Source: an uncultured Propionibacteriaceae bacterium (GTDB taxonomy: Bacteria > Actinomycetota > Actinomycetes > Propionibacteriales > Propionibacteriaceae). From it: a stretch of DNA of 64,000 nucleotides. The notes under the pieces were generated by a model. The model did no database searches. It saw only the letters and a program-made list of their open reading frames with translations, and was not told the origin of the DNA. A program made the translations under genes and the position numbers. The stretch covers positions 29,635 to 93,634 of the forward strand of contig CALBCJ010000006.1 of NCBI GenBank assembly GCA_937926975.1, written 5' to 3'. Shown here one piece after another: positions 44,069-53,032 of this stretch (within the stretch, counting starts at the first letter, position 1; each line of letters begins with the position of its first letter).

Positions 44069-45499
44069 TCACAGGTCGTAGTACATCTCGAACTCGTGCG
44101 GGTGCGGCCGCAGCCGGATCGCGTCCAGGTCGGCCCGCTTCATGCTGACCCAGGTCTCGACCAGGTCCGGGGTGAACACGTCACCGGCCAGCAGGTACTC
44201 GTGGTCGGCCTCCAGGCAGTCCAGGACCGCGTCCAGGGTGCCCGGCACCTCCTTGACCTGGGCGTGCTCCTCCGGCGGCAGCTCGTACAGGTCCTTGTCG
44301 ATCGGGGCCGGCGGCTCGATCTTGTTCTGGACCCCGTCCAGCCCGGCCAGCAGGCAGGCCGCGAAGGCCAGGTACGGGTTCGCGCTCGGGTCCGGGCAGC
44401 GGAACTCGAGCCGCTTCGCCTTCGGGTTCGACCCGGTGATCGGGATCCGGATGCAGGCCGAGCGGTTGCGCGACGAGTACACCAGCTTCACCGGCGCCTC
44501 AAACCCCGGCACCAGACGGTGGAACGAGTTCGTCGTCGGGTTGGTGAAGGCCAGCAGCGACGGGGCGTGGTGCAGCAGACCGCCGATGTAGTGGCGCGCC
44601 ATCTCTGACAGCCCGGCATAGCCGGCCTCGTCAGCGAACAGCGGCACCCCGTTCTTCCACAGCGACTGGTGGACATGCATCCCGGAGCCGTTGTCGCCGA
44701 AGATCGGCTTCGGCATGAAGGTCGCCGTCTTGCCCGCCGCCCAGGCCGCGTTCTTGATGATGTACTTGAACTTCTGCACATCGTCGGCGGCCTTCAGCAT
44801 CGTGTTGTACGTGTAGTTGATCTCGGCCTGGCCGGCAGTGCCCACCTCATGGTGGGCCCGCTCCACCTGCAGACCCACCTGGTGCAGGTAGCGGACCATG
44901 TCGTCACGCAGGTCGCTGAAGTGGTCCACCGGCGCCACCGGGAAGTAGCCCCCCTTGTACTTCACCTTGTAGCCCCGGTTCGCGCGACCGTCCGCCTCGC
45001 TCTCGGCGCCGGTGTTCCAGGCGCCCGCCTCGGAGTCGATGTGGTAGTAGCCGGTGTTCTCCCGGGTCTCGAAACGGACCGAGTCGAAGACGTAGAACTC
45101 TGCCTCCGAGGCGAAGCAGGCCGTGTCACCGATCCCGGTGCTGGCCAGGTAGGCCTCCGCCTTGCGAGCGATGTTGCGAGGATCGCGGCTGTACGCCTCC
45201 TTGGTGATCGGGTCGTGCACGAAGAAGCTCACCGCGAGGGTCTTGGAAGCCCGGAACGGGTCGACGAAGGCCGTGCTGGGGTCGGGCAGCAGCGCCATGT
45301 CGGACTCGTGGATCTTCTGGAAACCGGCGATCGAGGAGCCGTCGAAGGCCAGACCGTCCTCGAAGACCTCGGGACCGAAGGCCGCCGCCGGCACCGTGAA
45401 GTGCTGCATCATGCCCGGCAGGTCGCAGAACCTGACATCGATCGTCTCGATCTCGTGGTCTTTGACGTAGGCCAGCAGCTCATCAGCGCTGTGGAACAT
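44069..45499 (-). CDS. glnA: Glutamine synthetase type I
   Basis: ATP-dependent enzyme of 476 residues forming glutamine from glutamate and ammonium; dodecameric in the cytoplasm. GSI motifs: DGLAFDGSSIAGF, the ATP loop around GSGMHVHQSLWKNG, NPTTNSFHRLVPG, and RNRSACIRIP. The stretch KDLYELPPEE holds the tyrosine adenylylated by GlnE in beta-type enzymes, so post-translational control is likely. A GlnR-type box lies about 80 bp upstream, and a strong terminator follows. GCGACTCAGGAGGTTCC precedes the ATG, giving an excellent AGGAGG. Confidence 0.97.
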   Translation of the reverse strand: MFHSADELLAYVKDHEIETIDVRFCDLPGMMQHFTVPAAAFGPEVFEDGLAFDGSSIAGFQKIHESDMALLPDPSTAFVDPFRASKTLAVSFFVHDPITKEAYSRDPRNIARKAEAYLASTGIGDTACFASEAEFYVFDSVRFETRENTGYYHIDSEAGAWNTGAESEADGRANRGYKVKYKGGYFPVAPVDHFSDLRDDMVRYLHQVGLQVERAHHEVGTAGQAEINYTYNTMLKAADDVQKFKYIIKNAAWAAGKTATFMPKPIFGDNGSGMHVHQSLWKNGVPLFADEAGYAGLSEMARHYIGGLLHHAPSLLAFTNPTTNSFHRLVPGFEAPVKLVYSSRNRSACIRIPITGSNPKAKRLEFRCPDPSANPYLAFAACLLAGLDGVQNKIEPPAPIDKDLYELPPEEHAQVKEVPGTLDAVLDCLEADHEYLLAGDVFTPDLVETWVSMKRADLDAIRLRPHPHEFEMYYDL

Positions 45500-45576
45500 G
45501 GAACCTCCTGAGTCGCGGCGCCCGGTGCGCCGCTGGCAACCCTAGAAGGGGCCCGTTGCCGGGCGGTGTCGCACGT

Positions 45577-45592
45577 GTTTCGGGGATGTAAC
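45577..45592 (-). promoter_or_regulatory. GlnR-type box upstream of glnA
   Basis: GTTAC-N6-GAAAC on the minus strand, matching the actinobacterial GlnR half-site consensus gTnAc-n6-GaAAc. It lies 78 bases upstream of the glnA start, where the nitrogen regulator GlnR is known to act in streptomycetes and mycobacteria. A second half-site is not obvious. Confidence 0.6.
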
Positions 45593-45765
45593 GCCGCCGC
45601 GGTCCCGGCAGCACGGCCCGGGGGCAGGGGCATGGCAGGATGACTGCGCGGGAAGGAGGGCAGCGTGGCTGGGCAGGTTCAGGTCTGGTCGCTCGGGCTG
45701 CCCGAGCACGGGTGGTCATTGCGGGCGGGCTGGGTGGTCGCCGGCAGGGGCGAGAGGCGTACGGA

Positions 45766-46902
45766 ATGAGGCTGGCAGTGGTGGCCCGGGGGCTCCCGGA
45801 GCTGGCCGACCCGACCCTGGGCCGGTTCGAGGTTGACCAGGCGCTGGCCCTGGCCGGGGCCGGTCACCAGGTCGTCGTGGTGGCCCTAGACGTCCGCAGC
45901 GCCCGGCGTGGGCGCCGGCTGGGCCGCTACACCACCCAGGTCGAGGGGCTGCCGGCGGTGGTGGTCTCGCTGCCGGTGGGGGCGGTCGGGCCCCGCGGCA
46001 CCGAGCTGGCCCTGCGGCTGGCCTGGCGGCTGGCCCGGCGCTCGCTGCGGGGGCTCCTGGGCGGCGACCCCGACCTGGTCCACGCGCACTTCTCCCGGTT
46101 CGGCTCGGCCGTCCGGCGGGGGCTTCGGGACCGGTACCGGCTGGTGGTGACCGAGCACAGCTCCCGCTTCGGGCAGGAGCTGTCACCGGGGGAGGACGCG
46201 GTCGCGCGGCGCGCGTACGCAGCGGCCGACGCGGTGGTCGCGGTCAGCCCGTGGCTGGCGCAGCGCCTGCAGCAGGACTACCAGGTCCCAGCCCGGGTGG
46301 TGGCCGACGTGGTCGACGTGGACGCCTTCCGCAGCGTCCGCCCGGAGCGTCCGCCCGGCAGCCCGGCCCGGCTGGTGAGCGCCGCCTTCTTCACCCCCCG
46401 CAAGCGGCTGCCGCTGCTGGGGCAGGGGTACGCGCTGGCGCGCCCCGAGCTGGACGCCACGCTGACCGTGATCGGGGAGGGGCCGGACCGGGCGGCGATC
46501 GAGGCGGTCGCGGTGCCCGGGGTGGAGCTGACCGGGGCCTTGCCCCGGAGCCGGGTCGCCGAGGAGCTGGCCCGCGCCGACGGCTTCGTGCTGCTCAGTG
46601 AGTTCGAGACCTTCGGGGTGGTGTACGCCGAGGCGATGGCTTCCGGGCTGCCGGTCCTGGCCAGCCGCTGCGGCGGGCCGGAGGGCTTCGTCAACGACGA
46701 CGTCGGCGTGCTGACCGACGCCTCCACCCCCGAGCAGGTGGCCGAGGAGCTGCGCCGCTTCGTCGGCTCGCTGGGGGACTACGACCCGGAGATCATCCGG
46801 GCCTACGCCCGGACCCGGTTCGCCCCCGAGGTCGTCGCTCAGGAGCTGACGAAGATCTACCGCGAGCTGCTGGACGGGCCGCAGCGGGACTCCAGACGGT
46901 GA
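45766..46902 (+). CDS. Glycosyltransferase family 4 protein
   Basis: GT-B enzyme of 378 residues. N-terminal domain starts MRLAVVARGLPELADPTLGR; the sugar-nucleotide C-terminal domain has VIGEGPDR and the retaining GT4 motif EFETFGVVYAEAMASGLP (E-x7-E). Adds a sugar to a lipid, polysaccharide or small acceptor. The ATG at 45766 is used; upstream is not coding. It is divergent from glnA and convergent with the ABC-F gene, whose stop is 4 bp away. Confidence 0.9.
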   Translation: MRLAVVARGLPELADPTLGRFEVDQALALAGAGHQVVVVALDVRSARRGRRLGRYTTQVEGLPAVVVSLPVGAVGPRGTELALRLAWRLARRSLRGLLGGDPDLVHAHFSRFGSAVRRGLRDRYRLVVTEHSSRFGQELSPGEDAVARRAYAAADAVVAVSPWLAQRLQQDYQVPARVVADVVDVDAFRSVRPERPPGSPARLVSAAFFTPRKRLPLLGQGYALARPELDATLTVIGEGPDRAAIEAVAVPGVELTGALPRSRVAEELARADGFVLLSEFETFGVVYAEAMASGLPVLASRCGGPEGFVNDDVGVLTDASTPEQVAEELRRFVGSLGDYDPEIIRAYARTRFAPEVVAQELTKIYRELLDGPQRDSRR

Positions 46903-46906
46903 CCGG

Positions 46907-48685
46907 CTAGAGCTGGTCGGCCAGGTCGAGCCAGCGGTCCTCCAGTTCGGCACTCGTGGCCTCCAGCCCGCTCAGCTGCTCCGACAGCCGCTGCAGACCC
47001 TCGTAGTCGCTGGGGTCGTGCTCGGCCATCTGCCGGTGCAGCCCGGCGATCTGCTCGCCGACCCGGGCCAGGCGCCGCTCCACGGCAGAGGTCTCACGCT
47101 GCAGCTCTCGCCGCTGGGCGCCGGTCAGCCCGGTCGGCTCCGCTGCGGGCTCCCGGCGGGCCGGGCTGGGCGGGGTCAGCGCCTCATGACGCAGCCGCAG
47201 GTACTCCTCGACCCCGCCCGGCAGGTGCCGCAGCCGGCCGTCGAGGATCGCGTACTGCTGGTCAGTCACCCGCTCCAGCAGGTACCGGTCGTGCGAGGCC
47301 ACGATCAGCGTCCCCGGCCAGGAGTCCAGCAGGTCCTCCAGAGCCGTGAGCATGTCGGAGTCGACATCGTTGGTGGGCTCGTCGAGGACGATCAGGTTCG
47401 GCTCGCTGAGCAGCAGGAGCAGCAGCTGCAGCCGGCGCCTCTGCCCTCCCGAGAGGTCGTCGACCCGGGCCGACAGGTGCTCGCGGGCGAAGCCGAGCCG
47501 CTCCAGCAGCTGGGCCGGGGTCAGCTCCCGGCCGTCGACGACGACACTGGTCCGGGCCCGGGCCAGCACCTCCCGTACCCGGTCGCCCCCGATCTCGGCG
47601 AGCTGGGAGAAGTGCTGGTCAAGCACCCCGGGCCGCACCGTGGTGCCCCGCTTCACCCGGCCGGTGCTCGGCCGTACGGTGCCTGTGACCAGCCCCAGCA
47701 GGGTGGTCTTGCCGGAGCCGTTGACGCCGATGACCCCGGTCCGCTCACCAGGGGCGATCCGCCAGGTGACGTCGCGCAGCACCTCGTTGTCGCCGTACCG
47801 GACACCGGCGCCCTCCAGGTCGACCACGTCCTTGCCGAGCCGGGCCACCGCCAGCCGCTGCAGCACGATCGGGTTGCGTACCTCAGGCACGCCAGCGATC
47901 AGCCGGTTGGCGGCGTCGACCCGGAACTTCGGCTTCGACGTCCGCGCCGGCGGGCCACGCCGCAGCCAGGCCAGCTCCTTGCGCATCAGGTTCTGCCGCT
48001 TGGCCTCGGCCGCGCTGGCGGCCCGGTCACGCTCCACCCGCTGCAGCACGTACGCGGCGTAGCCGCCCTCGAACGGCTCGACGACCTGGTCGTGCACCTC
48101 CCAGGTCCGGGTGCAGACCTCGTCGAGGAACCAGCGGTCGTGAGTGATCAGCAGCAGGCCGCCGCTGCTCCTCGACCAGCGGGTCTTGAGGTGCTCGGCC
48201 AGCCAGGCGATGCCCTCGATGTCGAGGTGGTTCGTCGGCTCGTCGAGGGCGATCACGTCCCAGTCGCCGACCAGCAGCGCCGCCAGCGCGACCCGGCGCC
48301 GCTGGCCCCCGCTGAGCGAGCCGACCCTCGCCTCCCACTCGGCGCCGGCCACCAGGCCGGAGATCACGTCCCGGATCCGTGGACTGGTGGCCCACTCGTG
48401 GTCGGCCCGGTCGCCGACGATGGTGCGGGCGACGGTGGCGTCAGGGTCCAGGCTGTCGTCCTGACCCAGGACCCCGAACCGGAGCCCACCGCGCCGGGTG
48501 ACTCGACCCTCCTGCGGCTCGACCAGGCCGGCCAGCACCTTGACCAGGCTGGACTTGCCGTCGCCGTTGCGCCCGACGATCCCGATCCGGTCGCCCTCCA
48601 CCACCCCGACGGTCACCGCGTCCAGGACCACCCGGGTCGGGTACTCCAGGTGCAGCCCCTCACCGACCAGCAGCGGCGACGCCAT
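46907..48685 (-). CDS. ABC-F family ATPase
   Basis: Soluble protein of 592 residues with two ABC domains and no membrane part. Walker A: GRNGDGKSS and GVNGSGKTT. Signatures: SLSGGQRRRVAL and DLSGGQRRRLQL. Walker B: DVIALDEPTNHLD and NLIVLDEPTNDVD. The inter-domain linker is charged, and an alpha-helical C-terminal coiled coil (about 520-592) resembles Uup. ABC-F proteins act at the ribosome, either in translation quality or antibiotic protection; which one cannot be told here. Confidence 0.93.
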   Translation of the reverse strand: MASPLLVGEGLHLEYPTRVVLDAVTVGVVEGDRIGIVGRNGDGKSSLVKVLAGLVEPQEGRVTRRGGLRFGVLGQDDSLDPDATVARTIVGDRADHEWATSPRIRDVISGLVAGAEWEARVGSLSGGQRRRVALAALLVGDWDVIALDEPTNHLDIEGIAWLAEHLKTRWSRSSGGLLLITHDRWFLDEVCTRTWEVHDQVVEPFEGGYAAYVLQRVERDRAASAAEAKRQNLMRKELAWLRRGPPARTSKPKFRVDAANRLIAGVPEVRNPIVLQRLAVARLGKDVVDLEGAGVRYGDNEVLRDVTWRIAPGERTGVIGVNGSGKTTLLGLVTGTVRPSTGRVKRGTTVRPGVLDQHFSQLAEIGGDRVREVLARARTSVVVDGRELTPAQLLERLGFAREHLSARVDDLSGGQRRRLQLLLLLLSEPNLIVLDEPTNDVDSDMLTALEDLLDSWPGTLIVASHDRYLLERVTDQQYAILDGRLRHLPGGVEEYLRLRHEALTPPSPARREPAAEPTGLTGAQRRELQRETSAVERRLARVGEQIAGLHRQMAEHDPSDYEGLQRLSEQLSGLEATSAELEDRWLDLADQL

Positions 48686-48758
48686 CAGCGGGCACCCTCG
48701 ACAGCAGGGCAGGGGAGCGGGACGAGCACCGGCTGGCCAGGCGGGGCGGTGGCGTGGC

Positions 48759-49523
48759 TCACCGGCCGCGCATCGCCTGCCGGGCGCCCCGGGTCGAGGT
48801 CGGGACCGGGCCCTTCGGCAGCGGCACCTTGGGACGCATCGCGTCCAGGGCCCGCAGCCGGTTCTGCAGCTCGGTCACCTCGGCGCCCCGGATCACCTTG
48901 GGCAGCTTCTTGAGGTGCTCAGCCAGCTTCGGGAGCGGGACCTGGTTGCCCTGGTCGCCCATCACCACCTGGGTCACCTTGACCCCGTACCGGACCGACT
49001 CGTGCTTCTTCGCCTCGGCGGCCAGCAGCTGGCGGACCCGGTGCGGGTCGCCCTCGCCGATCAGGACGATCCCGGGTGGCCCGACCACCCGGTGCACCAC
49101 GTCCAGCTGCCGGGTGGCGGTGATCACGGGCGACTTCACCCAGGTCTTGTCATTGAGCATCTGGATCGCGACCTCGGCCGAGCCGGCCTGGCCCGCGTAC
49201 CGCTTGTAGGTAGCGCCCTTGGCCCGCCAGGTGAGGATCAGCATCGCCGCCAGGACTCCGACCATGACGCCGGTCACCAGGTACAGCCACCACGGCTGCA
49301 GCCAGATCCCCAGCCCGAGCAGCACCAGCACGCTGAGCGCGAAGGCCCCACCCATCAGCAGCGGGGCCGCCTTGTCGTACTCGGCGGTGATCTTGTAGAC
49401 CTCGCGGATCTGGCGCCAGCGGCTCCAGTCGGCCGGGTTGGTGGAGCTCTTGCGCCGCTCCTTCTCGGCCCGCTTCTCGGCCTTCTGCTTCTCGGCCAGG
49501 GCCTTGGCGCGCTCGCTCGCCAT
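48759..49523 (-). CDS. DUF4191 family membrane protein
   Basis: 254 residues starting at ATG 49523 (MASERAKALAEKQKAEKRAEK). A highly charged Lys/Glu/Ala N-terminal helix precedes two membrane segments (about 58-110) and a cytoplasmic domain with GPPGIVLIGEGDPHRV. This matches the DUF4191 family, which in mycobacteria sits directly after lipA and before glnA1, exactly as here. Function unknown. It is 4 bp downstream of lipA and probably co-transcribed. Confidence 0.9.
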   Translation of the reverse strand: MASERAKALAEKQKAEKRAEKERRKSSTNPADWSRWRQIREVYKITAEYDKAAPLLMGGAFALSVLVLLGLGIWLQPWWLYLVTGVMVGVLAAMLILTWRAKGATYKRYAGQAGSAEVAIQMLNDKTWVKSPVITATRQLDVVHRVVGPPGIVLIGEGDPHRVRQLLAAEAKKHESVRYGVKVTQVVMGDQGNQVPLPKLAEHLKKLPKVIRGAEVTELQNRLRALDAMRPKVPLPKGPVPTSTRGARQAMRGR

Positions 49524-49527
49524 CTGA

Positions 49528-50499
49528 TCAGCTCTCCTTGGTGTCGATCGCGGCCCGGGCCTGCCGGTAGAGCCGACCGGCGCGGTACGAGGACCGCACC
49601 AGCGGCCCGGACATGACGCCCTCGTAGCCCAGCTCGGTGGCCTCGGCAGCGAGCTCATCGAACTCCTCCGGAGTGACCCAGCGCTCCACCGGGTGCAGCC
49701 GGGCGCTGGGCCGCAGGTACTGGGTGATGGTGATCAGGTGGGCGCCGGCCTCACGCACGTCCCGCAGCGCCTGCGAGATCTCCTCCCGGGTCTCACCCAG
49801 GCCCAGGATCAGGTTTGACTTGGTGACCAGGCCGGCGTCACGGGAGCGGGTCAGCACCCCCAGCGAGCGCTCGTACGAGAAGCCCGGGCGGATCCGCTTG
49901 AAGACCCGCGGCACCGTCTCGACGTTGTGGGCGAACACCTCTGGGCGGGTCTGCAGGACCTGGTCCACCAGCTCTGGCCGGCCGGAGAAGTCCGGCGCCA
50001 GCATCTCCACCCCGACACCGGGGTTCTCGCGGTGGATGGCCCGGATCGTCTCCGCGTACAGCCAGGCGCCCTCATCGGGCAGGTCGTCGCGGCAGACCCC
50101 GGTCACGGTCGCGTAGCGCAGGCCCATCGCCTTCACGGACTCGGCTACCCGCTGCGGCTCGGCGGTGTCGTACTCGGTGGGCCTGGCGGACTCGATCTGG
50201 CAGAAGTCGCAGCGCCGGGTGCAGGCGTCGCCCCCGATCAGGAAGGTCGCCTCCCGGTCTTCCCAGCACTCGAAGATGTTCGGGCAGCCAGCCTCCTGGC
50301 AGACCGTGTGCAGCCCGTCGCGCCGCATGATCCGCTGCATGTCGGCGTAGTTCGGGCCCATCGTGGCGCGGGTCCGGATCCACTCGGGCTTGCGCTCGAT
50401 CGGCGTCTGGGAGTTGCGCACCTCAAGGCGCAGCAGGCGTCGGGGCCGCCGGGGCTTGCCGACTTCGCCTGAGGCGTGGTCTGAAGGCTGGGCAGTCAC
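49528..50499 (-). CDS. lipA: Lipoyl synthase
   Basis: Radical SAM enzyme of 323 residues inserting two sulfurs into octanoyl groups on lipoyl domains. The auxiliary cluster cysteines are in CQEAGCPNIFEC, the radical SAM motif CTRRCDFC follows, and the C-terminal SSYRAGRL gives the last ligand Ser. Its start is well placed. It lies 7 kb from lipB because a Tad pilus cluster sits between them. Substrates include the nearby E2 acyltransferase. Confidence 0.97.
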   Translation of the reverse strand: MTAQPSDHASGEVGKPRRPRRLLRLEVRNSQTPIERKPEWIRTRATMGPNYADMQRIMRRDGLHTVCQEAGCPNIFECWEDREATFLIGGDACTRRCDFCQIESARPTEYDTAEPQRVAESVKAMGLRYATVTGVCRDDLPDEGAWLYAETIRAIHRENPGVGVEMLAPDFSGRPELVDQVLQTRPEVFAHNVETVPRVFKRIRPGFSYERSLGVLTRSRDAGLVTKSNLILGLGETREEISQALRDVREAGAHLITITQYLRPSARLHPVERWVTPEEFDELAAEATELGYEGVMSGPLVRSSYRAGRLYRQARAAIDTKES

Positions 50500-50516
50500 T
50501 CTGGCAGCCTACCGGC

Positions 50517-51170
50517 TCACCCAGGCAGGACAGCGCCCAGCAGGGCCGGGCCAGCGAAGGCAGCAACCCAGGCGGCCACGATCATGCAGGGGCCGAAGGC
50601 AAACTCGGTAGCCCGCCCGGCCCGGCGCAGGGCCAGCATCGTCAGCGCCACCGGCACGTACACCAGGAAGGCACCGACCGCCCCGACCAGGGCCTGGGCC
50701 AGCCCGAGCCAGCCGAGGAAGGTGCCCATGAACAGCGACAGGGAGACATCACCCAGGCCGAACTGGCCCCGCCCGAACCAGCCGATGACGAAGTAGCAGA
50801 CCATGGTCACCACTCCGATCAGCAGGGCCCCGCCCAGCCGGCGCCAGCTGCCCTCCCAGGCCGCGGCCAGCGTCAGCCCGGCCAGCAGTGCCAGCATCCC
50901 GGGCCACATGACCCGGTGCGGGATCAGCTGGGCCGCCAGGTCAGTGGCGAAGAGCAGCGCGAAGACCAGTCCCACGACCAGGAACGCCAGGGCCTCGGCC
51001 CACGACTCCATCCGCAGGCCGGCCAGCAGCCCAGAGCCGACGCCCAGCGCGGCCACCACCGGGGTCCGCAGCCAGGCCGAGTCGGGGCGGTCGGTGCCAC
51101 CCCGGGCCCAGCCCGCCAGTCCAGCCGCCGCGGCACCGGTGGCGGCGGCGAGCAGCAGTGCGCTCAGCAT
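50517..51170 (-). CDS. Prepilin peptidase (A24, TadV/CpaA-like)
   Basis: 217 residues, about six or seven membrane segments. The two catalytic aspartates fit FATDLAAQLIPHR and the GxGD-type GLGDVSLSLF. It lacks the N-terminal methylase domain of PilD, as in TadV/CpaA enzymes that process Flp prepilins. It ends the Tad gene block, 17 bp from lipA. No pilin gene is seen in the window. Confidence 0.9.
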   Translation of the reverse strand: MLSALLLAAATGAAAAGLAGWARGGTDRPDSAWLRTPVVAALGVGSGLLAGLRMESWAEALAFLVVGLVFALLFATDLAAQLIPHRVMWPGMLALLAGLTLAAAWEGSWRRLGGALLIGVVTMVCYFVIGWFGRGQFGLGDVSLSLFMGTFLGWLGLAQALVGAVGAFLVYVPVALTMLALRRAGRATEFAFGPCMIVAAWVAAFAGPALLGAVLPG

Positions 51171-51177
51171 GGCGTCC

Positions 51178-52077
51178 TCACTTGCCGAAGGAGGCCATGA
51201 TGTTGATCACGCCGGGCCCCATGACCACCATGAACAGCACCGGCAGGATGCACAGCATCAGCGGGAAGATCACCTTGACCGGGATCTGCATGGCCTTGGC
51301 CTCGGCCCGCTGGCGGCGCTTCATCCGCATCTCGGCGGCCTGGGTGTTGAGCACCGTCGACAGCGCCAGACCGTACGCCTCGGCCTGGATGATGGAGCGC
51401 ACGAACTGCTTCAGGTCCGGAACCTGGGTCCGCTCGACCAGGTCCTCGTACGCAGCCCGCCGGGTCTGGCCGACCTGAATGTCCTGCAGGGTGCGGACCA
51501 GCTCCTGGGCCAGGAAGCCGGTGCCGTTCTTGGCGACCCGGATCATGGCAGCGTCGAAGCCCAGACCGGCCTCGACCGCGATGCTCATCTGGTCCAGGGT
51601 GTCAGCCAGCTCCAGGGTGATCTTCTCGCGCCGCTCGATGCCGAGGCTGTAGAGACGCAGCTCGGGCAGAAAGTGCATGATCACAGCGGCTGCGACCCCG
51701 ACCAGGCGCATGGTGCTGCTCGGTGCGGCGAGCAGCGCGTACGCCCCGACGACCACCCCGGCCAGGGTGAGGAGCACCTTGGCCTGGACCACCCGCTCCA
51801 GCGGCCAGGCCTGAGGCCGACCGGCCTGGGCCAGCATCCGCTCCAGGCGGCTGCGGGTGCCCTTGGTGATGATCACCTGGGTGGCGCTGCTGAGGTACTG
51901 GTTGGAGATGAGACCGGCCGGAGCACCGGCCTTGGGGGCGGACGCGGCCCGGGCGGCGGGCATTCCGCGGCGCAGGTTGGCGCTGGCGCGGACCCGGGCG
52001 GCGTCGGGGCCGGCCGCCAACTGCCAGACGAGAAAGCCCAGTGAGGCGGCCGTGACGAAGACGGCGATCCAGATCAT
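51178..52077 (-). CDS. tadC: Tad secretion platform protein TadC
   Basis: 299 residues, T2SSF (GspF-like) domain with three or four membrane segments; ELADTLDQMSIAVEAGLGFDAAM and AYEDLVERTQVPDLKQFV-type patterns (about 150-215) mark the TadC branch. It forms the inner membrane platform with TadB. 13 bp downstream of tadB in the same direction. Confidence 0.93.
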   Translation of the reverse strand: MIWIAVFVTAASLGFLVWQLAAGPDAARVRASANLRRGMPAARAASAPKAGAPAGLISNQYLSSATQVIITKGTRSRLERMLAQAGRPQAWPLERVVQAKVLLTLAGVVVGAYALLAAPSSTMRLVGVAAAVIMHFLPELRLYSLGIERREKITLELADTLDQMSIAVEAGLGFDAAMIRVAKNGTGFLAQELVRTLQDIQVGQTRRAAYEDLVERTQVPDLKQFVRSIIQAEAYGLALSTVLNTQAAEMRMKRRQRAEAKAMQIPVKVIFPLMLCILPVLFMVVMGPGVINIMASFGK

Positions 52078-52090
52078 GGTGGGGGACCTT

Positions 52091-53032
52091 TCAGAACTTG
52101 ATCTTGACGGTGGCGCGCAGCCAGATCCCGCCGATGATGAGCATCACGACCGCAGCCCCGGTGATCCCCCAGCCGATGGGCGTGGTGAACAGCTGGTTCA
52201 GGTAGCCGGGGTTCGCGAAGCTCAGGAAGATGGTGATGCCGAAGGGGAGGGCCATCAGAATGATGGCCGACAGCTTGCCCTCGGACGCCAGGGCGGCCAC
52301 CTGCCGCTGCAGCTGGCTCCGGTCGCGGATGGTCTTGGCGACGCCGTCCAGCACGTCGGCCAGGTTGCCGCCGACCTCCCGGTTGATCGCGATCGCCTGA
52401 GCCACCCAGGTGAAGTCCTCGGAGTCCATCCGGGTAGCGACCTCGGTCAGCGAGTCGTTCAGCGGGCGCCCGATGCGGGTCTCGTTGATCACCCGGGCGA
52501 ACTCCTCCTTGGTGGGGCTGTCGGCCTCGTTCCCCATGGCCTGGACGGCCTGCAGCAGCGAGTAGCCGGCCCGCAGGCTGGAGGCCATCATCTGCAAGGT
52601 CGAGTCGAGCTGGCCGGCGAAGGCCTTCTTCTGGCGGGAGATCATGATGCTCAGCGCGACCCGGAAGCCGACCACCACCAGCGCCGCAGCCACGAGGCCG
52701 ACCGCCGGGTTCGCCAGCACCACACCCAGCGCCCCGGCAGCCAGCGCCGCCGCAGCGACGACCACCACCAGGTCGGTGACACTGGTCTTGATCCCGGCCA
52801 TGTCGACCAGCACTGCCAGGCCGGAGCCTCGCTTCTCCAGGACCTTGTTGACCGCGTCGGTGGTGTAGTCGGCGGCCGTGGTCAGGGTGGTGCGCTGGCC
52901 GCTCCTGCCTCCGGCCATCATCCGGCGCCGGGAGCGCGACAGCCGGTGGCCCGGCTTCAGGATCAGCCCCAGGGCGATCCCCAGTGAGGTCAGGATCAGC
53001 AGCCAGGCCACGGTCAGCATGATGGTGCCCAT
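52091..53032 (-). CDS. tadB: Tad secretion platform protein TadB
   Basis: 313 residues with N- and C-terminal membrane segments flanking a T2SSF domain: QLDSTLQMMASSLRAGYSLLQ and an INREVGGNLADVLD motif near residue 215. Partner of TadC in the pilus platform. Its start overlaps the last base of the tadA stop region, so the two are coupled. Confidence 0.93.
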   Translation of the reverse strand: MGTIMLTVAWLLILTSLGIALGLILKPGHRLSRSRRRMMAGGRSGQRTTLTTAADYTTDAVNKVLEKRGSGLAVLVDMAGIKTSVTDLVVVVAAAALAAGALGVVLANPAVGLVAAALVVVGFRVALSIMISRQKKAFAGQLDSTLQMMASSLRAGYSLLQAVQAMGNEADSPTKEEFARVINETRIGRPLNDSLTEVATRMDSEDFTWVAQAIAINREVGGNLADVLDGVAKTIRDRSQLQRQVAALASEGKLSAIILMALPFGITIFLSFANPGYLNQLFTTPIGWGITGAAVVMLIIGGIWLRATVKIKF

